A DNA stretch of 64,000 nt, from contig JADJPM010000001.1 in the NCBI GenBank assembly GCA_016713245.1, positions 1,612,001 through 1,676,000 of the forward strand, read 5' to 3'. The notes beneath the pieces were generated by a model. It searched no databases. It saw only the letters and a list, made by a program, of their open reading frames with translations, and was not told where the DNA came from. This DNA comes from Verrucomicrobiaceae bacterium. GTDB lineage: Bacteria; Verrucomicrobiota; Verrucomicrobiia; Verrucomicrobiales; Verrucomicrobiaceae. Below, piece by piece: positions 59,226 through 64,000 of the stretch (positions are counted from its first letter, which is position 1; each line of letters starts with the position of its first letter). Made by a program: the position numbers and the translations under genes.

Positions 59226-60161
59226 TCAATGCGCGGCGTTCGCGGCGGCGAGCGATCGCTGGTCGAGGGTCTTGAGCGCCTGCATCTGCTTGATGGTGCG
59301 TTCCATGCCTTCGTTGGAGCCGTCGAAGAACATGACGTTGCCTTTGCCGTGCTCGGAGATGTATTTCATGCCGTCGAGCCACATGGTGAAGAGCATGAAG
59401 CCGGGAGGCACGTCGCCGGCCTGCATGGTTTTGCCAGCGTTGGCGAGACCTTCGGCGACTTGTTCGCGGAAGCGGGCGTTTCCGGCACCTTTGAGCTCGG
59501 AGGCTTCTTTTTCGGCTTCGGCTTTGACGCGGATGGCGCGGGCTTCGGCCTCGGCGGCTCGGGTTTTGATGAGGTATTGGGCCTGGGCCTCGTTTTCGGC
59601 GGCCATCTTCATGTTGTTGCTGGAAACGACCTGCGACATGGAGCGCATGATGGCTTCGTCGAAGGAGATGTCGTTGATCTGAAGGTCGAGAAGGTGGTAG
59701 CCCCAGCTGTTGAGTGCTTCTTCGAGGTGGTCCTTCACGGCACCGATGATTTCGGAGCGCAGCACGAGGATTTCAGCCTGCTTTTTGTTCGCGACATAGG
59801 AGCGGATGCTGCCTTCGACACTGCGGACGAGGGTCTGCATGAAGCTCTTTTCATCGATGAATCGGAAGGCGATCTTCTTGATGGTCTCCTCACCGGCGTC
59901 CTGCGCGGAGTAAACGATGAGCGATTTGAAGTTCACGTAGGCCTGGTCGAGCGAAATGGCTTCGAATTCGAGTTCGATGGACTGGTTCTGCGTGGAAATG
60001 CTCTTGAAGACGCCCTCGACGAGCGGGAGCTTGAAGTTGAGGCCGGGTAGCATCAGGCGCTGGTATTTGCCGAAGCGGGTGACGACTCCGACATGGCCCT
60101 GTTTGATGACAGAGGCGCTGAGAAGGATGAGGACGATGAGGATGACGGCGGCGGGTATCAT
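59226..60161 (-). CDS. SPFH/band-7 membrane protein
   Basis: The 311-residue protein has one N-terminal transmembrane helix (MIPAAVILIVLILLSASVI). The SPFH domain follows (about 20-190: GHVGVVTRFGKYQRLMLPGLNFKLPLVEGVFKSISTQNQSIEL ... WGYHLLDLQINDISFDEAIMRSM). An Ala/Glu-rich coiled coil comes next (about 195-250, NEAQAQYLIKTRAAEAEARAIRVKAEAEKEA), then a helical end. This resembles HflK/C-stomatin-like and plant HIR proteins that assemble membrane microdomains and modulate transporters or proteases. It lies 43 bp downstream of the SulP gene on the same strand, so it may regulate that transporter. Confidence 0.9.
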   Translation of the reverse strand: MIPAAVILIVLILLSASVIKQGHVGVVTRFGKYQRLMLPGLNFKLPLVEGVFKSISTQNQSIELEFEAISLDQAYVNFKSLIVYSAQDAGEETIKKIAFRFIDEKSFMQTLVRSVEGSIRSYVANKKQAEILVLRSEIIGAVKDHLEEALNSWGYHLLDLQINDISFDEAIMRSMSQVVSSNNMKMAAENEAQAQYLIKTRAAEAEARAIRVKAEAEKEASELKGAGNARFREQVAEGLANAGKTMQAGDVPPGFMLFTMWLDGMKYISEHGKGNVMFFDGSNEGMERTIKQMQALKTLDQRSLAAANAAH

Positions 60162-60204
60162 GACGTGGCTTGGTTTGTTCGTTGGTAAAGGCGGTGAGTG
60201 AAAA

Positions 60205-62040
60205 TCAGGCGGGGAACTCGGAGGAGTGGTGCTCGAGGATGAACCAGCCGGTCTTTTCCTTTTTGCAGACGAAGGAGTAGCGGGCGGGCACGCTGACGAG
60301 TTCCTTCTTGCGCTTGAAGGTGAAGACGTATTTGCCGGACTGGATGTAGATGTCCTTGTACTGGCGCACCTCGCCGCTTTCGAACTTCACATGCACGTCC
60401 TCTAGCTCGAAGAGGTGCTCGAAGTAGCCTTTGATCTTGTGGTGCCCCTCACGCAGCTCCTTGGCGAAGGTGCCCCAGAGCAGGCCGTTCATGTCGTAGC
60501 AGCCGACGACGGCGGCCATGCTGTGATTGTTGATGCCAAAGGCCCAGTCGTTGATGAACTCGGTCAGGTTCTTCTTCTCCGCCGCATTGTGGCTGATGGT
60601 GCTGTAGCGCAGGCCGCCGACTTGTTTGTCGTGATGCACGAGCATGGTGTCGGTGCTGCGAGGATCGATTTCCTCGCCGAAACGGTGGGCAAAACGCTTC
60701 ATCATTTCGAGGAAGGGCACGTGGTCGTGGCGGAAGATGACGAAGTTGATGAACAGATGAATCGCGAGCACCACGATGAGTCCCTCAAAGATGCCGACGG
60801 TATAGGTGAGGATGCCGCAGAAGAGCGCCAGCAGCAGCGCGTAGCTGCCATGCGCCGCCACGTGCGTGAGGCCGACGATCATCTTCCATCCGGTGAAAAT
60901 CATGAGCACCGCGAGTGAGAAATACGGCAGATGCTCCAGCAGATGCGGATCGAGGATGAAAATGAGCAGAACGAGGCCGGTGAAGAGGTTCGACATCTTC
61001 GTGACGGCACCAGCGAGTGCGTTCGTGGCGCTTTTGGCCAGGCCGTCGAGGTTGGTCATGCCACCAAAGAAGCTGCTGCCGATGTTTGCCACCCAGATGG
61101 CGAGCAGGCTGTTGTTTGTGTTCGCCGGGCGACCGAGTGGATCGAGCTTTTCGATGGCCGCATTGCTCATCACCTGCTCGATCACATCGATCAGGGCCAG
61201 CATGAGCGCGTAACCGATGATCTCGGCGACCATCTTCGGCGGGATGACATCGAAGTCGGGGAATGGCCATGCGATTTTGATCGGCGAATGCTCAATGTGC
61301 AGCATCGGGATCTTCAAATAGATGCCGGCAATGACGCCGACGAGCACCACGGCCACATAGGGCACCGCCGGATACTTGGCCTTGTATTTGCCGAAGAGGT
61401 GCAAAAACAGCCCCAGCGCCCCGAGCGAGAGCACGATCATCTTGAGACGCTCCATCGTGAACCAGTCATGGCTCTCGCCGAGGATGCCGTAGGTGTAGGG
61501 CAGGAATTTGAGCGCGATTTTGAGCCCGATGCCCGCCAGCAAGCCCTCGATGAGGTAACTCGGGATCGCCTTGAGAATGAAGCGCTGGAGATTGAACTTC
61601 CACGCGATGGCCTGCATCACCGAGGTGCAAAAGATGAGGAACGGCATGTTTTCCATGCCGAACTTGTGAACGCTCATCGCCAGCACCGGCGCGAGCCCCG
61701 CCGCCACGCCGGGCACGCCGACGTAGTTCCCCGGACGGAAGAGGAAGGTCACAAAGCCGATCAAACAGGCGAAAAGCACCGTCAGAAGCCCCGTCTCGAT
61801 GGGATACTCCGACATCAGGCAGATGCCGACCGTGAGCGGCACCGCAATGAGGCCCGTGATCGAGCCCGCGAGCGCATCGCGCCGCAGATTGTCGAGCGTG
61901 AAGATCGCCGGCTTCTTCGCCTTCTCTGCGATGAGCAGATCGCTGGCGAGCGGCTTCTTTCGCTTCTTCGAATGCGGATGATAATCGACCGCCGAGGCAG
62001 TTGTCGGATGAACGAGGGCGGGTTCGGCGGCGTGCGACAT
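60205..62040 (-). CDS. SulP-family anion transporter with NTF2/SnoaL-like C-terminal domain
   Basis: The 611-residue protein starts at ATG 62040. A basic N-terminal segment (HSKKRKKPL) precedes the SulP core (about 45-430; LRRDALAGSITGLIAVPLTVGICL, NYVGVPGVAAGLAPVLAMS, LGRPANTNNSLLAIWVANIGSSFFGGMTNLDGLAKSATNALAGAVTKMSNLF). Instead of the usual STAS domain, the C-terminus (about 495-611: AAEKKNLTEFINDWAFGINNHSMAAVVGCYDMNGLLWGTF...GKYVFTFKRKKELVSVPARYSFVCKKEKTGWFILEHHSSEFP) matches the NTF2-like/CaMKII-association (SnoaL-type) fold. Substrate is likely bicarbonate or sulfate. It lies upstream of the band-7 gene and near a second SulP gene. Confidence 0.85.
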   Translation of the reverse strand: MSHAAEPALVHPTTASAVDYHPHSKKRKKPLASDLLIAEKAKKPAIFTLDNLRRDALAGSITGLIAVPLTVGICLMSEYPIETGLLTVLFACLIGFVTFLFRPGNYVGVPGVAAGLAPVLAMSVHKFGMENMPFLIFCTSVMQAIAWKFNLQRFILKAIPSYLIEGLLAGIGLKIALKFLPYTYGILGESHDWFTMERLKMIVLSLGALGLFLHLFGKYKAKYPAVPYVAVVLVGVIAGIYLKIPMLHIEHSPIKIAWPFPDFDVIPPKMVAEIIGYALMLALIDVIEQVMSNAAIEKLDPLGRPANTNNSLLAIWVANIGSSFFGGMTNLDGLAKSATNALAGAVTKMSNLFTGLVLLIFILDPHLLEHLPYFSLAVLMIFTGWKMIVGLTHVAAHGSYALLLALFCGILTYTVGIFEGLIVVLAIHLFINFVIFRHDHVPFLEMMKRFAHRFGEEIDPRSTDTMLVHHDKQVGGLRYSTISHNAAEKKNLTEFINDWAFGINNHSMAAVVGCYDMNGLLWGTFAKELREGHHKIKGYFEHLFELEDVHVKFESGEVRQYKDIYIQSGKYVFTFKRKKELVSVPARYSFVCKKEKTGWFILEHHSSEFPA

Positions 62041-62151
62041 TGAGTGGGGAAAGCGTGAGTGACTTGCCCTCAATAACCACCTTCACCCCGCCAAAACCCA
62101 TCCCCTTGAGAGGGGATAATGTGACCCCGTCAGGGGGGGTATCCCCCCCGA

Positions 62152-62573
62152 TCAGACGTGAATGCCTCGATACTTCGCAATGAACTCGTCCGGTGTGATC
62201 GGCTGCGGCTTGAAGCCTGCATTGGCCAGCGGCGCGAAGTGGCTGTCTTCCGTGATAACGTAGTCCGCATTGGCGGCGATGGCGCAGTCCGTGAACGCGT
62301 TGTCGTCGAGATCGGCGCTGATGATGCGGAATTGGTAGTGCGGCGAGATCCAGCGGACGTTGCCGCTGCGGTCAACGAGGTCGATGAAGTTCTCGAGCGT
62401 GCTCCAAGCCGCCTGCCCTGCTTTGGCTGAGAGGATCTCCCGATACTCGGTCACCACCCGGTTTGCACCGCCCAGTCCATCAAACCGAACATGAACCCAT
62501 CCAAGATCACGCCATAACGATGACGCTTAGATCGTGCCTGAATGAGCACGTTGGTATCGACGCAAACAGTCAT
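62152..62573 (-). pseudogene. PIN-domain toxin disrupted by a one-base frameshift
   Basis: Starting at ATG 62573 the frame reads MTVCVDTNVLIQARSKRHRY...DWAVQTG and hits TGA at about 62451-62453. The next frame continues from about 62457 as VVTEYREILSAKAG ... DDNAFTDCAIAANADYVITEDSHF ... FIAKYRGIHV, stop at 62152. Alignment with the intact paralogue at 44033-44458 (WAVSTAILTEYQEV) shows one G is missing from a G-run near 62457-62459. All PIN acidic residues survive across the two frames, so the break is recent, a sequencing error, or a recoding site. Partner antitoxin 62570-62806 is intact. Confidence 0.8.
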
Positions 62574-62806
62574 GAGGCGCGATGGCGCATCCGGTAAGCG
62601 CGGACGACTTCCGTGAGATTCTCCCAAGTTCCAGCTGTCTGCTCGGCATCGGCCTGCTGGGACATTTCTTCACGGAGACGGATCTTTTCCGAAAGCAGGT
62701 CGAGCTCATGCAAACGGAGCAGAGACTGCTCATCCATGGTCGAAACACGCTCCACCATTTGGTGACGCAAGTTCTTCGGGACAGGCTGGGCGGCGAGGGT
62801 GCTCAT
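62570..62806 (-). CDS. Antitoxin of the second PIN pair
   Basis: The 78-residue protein starts at ATG 62806 (MSTLAAQPVPKNLRHQMVERVSTMDEQSLLRLHELDLLSEKIRLREEM). It is clearly related in layout to the antitoxin at 44455-44691: PVPK-L-x-x-Q near the start, a central amphipathic helix with E-x-x-R-L-x-x-E, and a GTWENLTEVV/KWDNLPEVI end. It overlaps the toxin start by 4 bp (ATGA, 62570-62573). With the toxin frameshifted it may be an orphan that still neutralises related toxins. Confidence 0.78.
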   Translation of the reverse strand: MSTLAAQPVPKNLRHQMVERVSTMDEQSLLRLHELDLLSEKIRLREEMSQQADAEQTAGTWENLTEVVRAYRMRHRAS

Positions 62807-62849
62807 GCTGGTAGAATAACAGCCCGGCACCCGCCTTTCCAGATGGTTT

Positions 62850-63999
62850 TTAGGCTTTGGCCGTCACGGGCAGCGATTTGCCTTTTCTTGGCGTGCCGGC
62901 CTGGGCGGGCTTGTACCATTCCTCGTGCGTTTCGTCGATATCGACGTGGCCGCCGGTCTTTTCGTGGTTTTCACGCCAGCCATGCAGCGCTTCAAAAGCC
63001 GCGTGGTCGATGAAATCAACGGCGAGGTCGATATCCACCGGATGACCGGCGGGGATCGTCGAAAGCGCGGCGTTCAGCCGTGGCACGGAGGCAAAGGTGA
63101 GCGTGCCACCGATCTTCACATGCCATTTGCCCTCGCGCTGCTCCATTTGCACGTCTGTGTTCGAAAGGCGGCGCAGCAGGAAAAAGATGCTGAGACCCAA
63201 ACCGATGCCGACACCGGCCAGGAGGTTCACGCAGGTCACACCGAGCACGGTGGCCCAGTAAATGAGGATTTCGTTATGCTTCGTGAGCTCTTTGATGTGA
63301 TGCAGATTCACCAGATTAATGCCCACATGCACCAGCAGGCCCGCCAGCACCGCCAGCGGGATGCTTTCGATCAAACTGCCAAGAAACAACGCGAAGAGCA
63401 GAATCCACACGCCGTGAAAAATGGCCGACCAGCGGCTGGCGCCGCCCGCGATGATATTCGCCGACGAGCGCACGATGACGCCCGTAATCGGCAGGCCGCC
63501 GAGCAGGCCGGAAACGAGATTCCCCGCGCCCTGCGCCCGCAATTCCTTGTCCAAATCCGAGCGCGGACCGCTGTGCAGCTTGTCCGTGGCCACGGCGCAG
63601 AGTAGGGACTCGATGCTGGCAATGATCGCCACCGTGAGCACGGCGGTGATGAATGGCCCCCAGTCAGCAGGCGGGGCGAGTTTGGCCAGCGCAAAGGTCT
63701 CCGAAAGGTTCACATGCTGCAGGTCCATCTTCATGAAAGTGTCCGGTAGGTCCACACGCTTCACGTCCATCTTCAGGAGGATGGACACCACCGTGCCGAC
63801 CACCACAGCCACCAGCGGGCCCGGAATTGCTTTGAGCGCAGGCGCTTTCAGCTTTTTCCACACGATGAGAATCGCGATGGTGAGGAAACCCAAAATCGCC
63901 GCCTGCGTGTTCACGAGGCCGAGCTGCTTCGGAATGCCGAGCAGATTCACCACCGGCGAGCTCTGTGGCGAACCGCCGAGCACGACATGGATCTGCGCC
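62850..63999 (-). CDS. SulP-family anion transporter with STAS domain (5' end cut by window)
   Basis: At least 382 residues are visible; the start lies beyond the right edge. The visible SulP part includes ALKAIPGPLVAVVVGTVVSILL, AVLTVAIIASIESLLCAVATDKL, RAQGAGNLVSGLLGGLPITGVIVRSSANIIAGGASRWSAIFHGVWILLFALFLGSLIESIPLAVLAGLLVHVGINL and a final transmembrane segment. A short cytoplasmic STAS-like domain follows (WHVKIGGTLTFASVPRLNAALSTIPAGHPVDIDLAVDFIDHAAFEALHGW). Predicted bicarbonate or sulfate transporter; the second SulP gene of the region. Separated from the first by the PIN/antitoxin pair. Confidence 0.88.
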   Translation of the reverse strand, partial: AQIHVVLGGSPQSSPVVNLLGIPKQLGLVNTQAAILGFLTIAILIVWKKLKAPALKAIPGPLVAVVVGTVVSILLKMDVKRVDLPDTFMKMDLQHVNLSETFALAKLAPPADWGPFITAVLTVAIIASIESLLCAVATDKLHSGPRSDLDKELRAQGAGNLVSGLLGGLPITGVIVRSSANIIAGGASRWSAIFHGVWILLFALFLGSLIESIPLAVLAGLLVHVGINLVNLHHIKELTKHNEILIYWATVLGVTCVNLLAGVGIGLGLSIFFLLRRLSNTDVQMEQREGKWHVKIGGTLTFASVPRLNAALSTIPAGHPVDIDLAVDFIDHAAFEALHGWRENHEKTGGHVDIDETHEEWYKPAQAGTPRKGKSLPVTAKA

Positions 64000-64000
64000 A

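Overview
This 64 kb window is most likely chromosomal DNA of a Verrucomicrobiota bacterium (Verrucomicrobiaceae/Prosthecobacter-like). The basis is family content and style: a DUF1549/DUF1553 cytochrome protein, a PVC-type propeller/HEAT/cytochrome c protein, six secreted sulfatases, DUF1080, a PEP-CTERM tail, a collagen-like phage-tail remnant, high GC, and many dispersed palindromic repeats. No rRNA, tRNA, CRISPR array or intact transposase was seen.

Layout. 0-15 kb holds housekeeping and secreted-enzyme genes: a PhoU-like DUF47 protein, a B12-binding radical SAM protein, type III pantothenate kinase, a kelch protein, two coupled Cys-rich proteins, a Na+/solute symporter, an LprI-like protein, DUF2132, a spermidine-synthase-like protein, a NamZ-like muramidase, a beta-lactamase-fold hydrolase, a PHP protein, an aldo/keto reductase and a PAS-AraC regulator. 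15.7-18.7 kb is an accessory island in which two foreign-looking genes sit between three copies of one 3'-end sequence. 18.7-34 kb is a PVC carbohydrate-degradation block with propeller-cytochrome, phytanoyl-CoA dioxygenase-like and DUF1549/1553 genes and six sulfatases. 34-38.5 kb has RDD, DUF1080 and NirJ-like radical SAM genes, a dense repeat zone and a second islet of small accessory genes. 38.5-42 kb is a CnrYXH-type metal-sensing sigma-factor unit with a TonB-dependent receptor. 42-46.4 kb has a two-component pair, a PIN toxin/antitoxin, a nucleotidyltransferase pair and a beta-barrel protein.

46.7-59.2 kb looks like a coherent glutamate / gamma-glutamyl-polymer catabolic regulon. It contains a two-component system, glutamate dehydrogenase, the GltS symporter, a secreted N-formylglutamate-amidohydrolase/PghP-like enzyme, and an operon of GTP-PEP carboxykinase, C26 gamma-glutamyl hydrolase, an SHD1-NlpC/P60-esterase fusion and a class I amidotransferase-like protein. 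All four transcription units carry the same 18-bp palindrome (CTCACC-N6-GGTGAG) just upstream. The proposed flow is extracellular gamma-glutamyl material to glutamate, import by GltS, deamination to 2-oxoglutarate, then gluconeogenesis through PEPCK. This is an inference from families plus the shared operator.

59.2-64 kb holds a band-7/SPFH protein, two SulP transporters (one with an NTF2-like C-terminus instead of STAS), and a second PIN/antitoxin pair whose toxin is broken by a one-base frameshift.

A recurring theme is short inverted-repeat elements of several families. Some are intergenic, and at least three lie in frame inside coding sequences.
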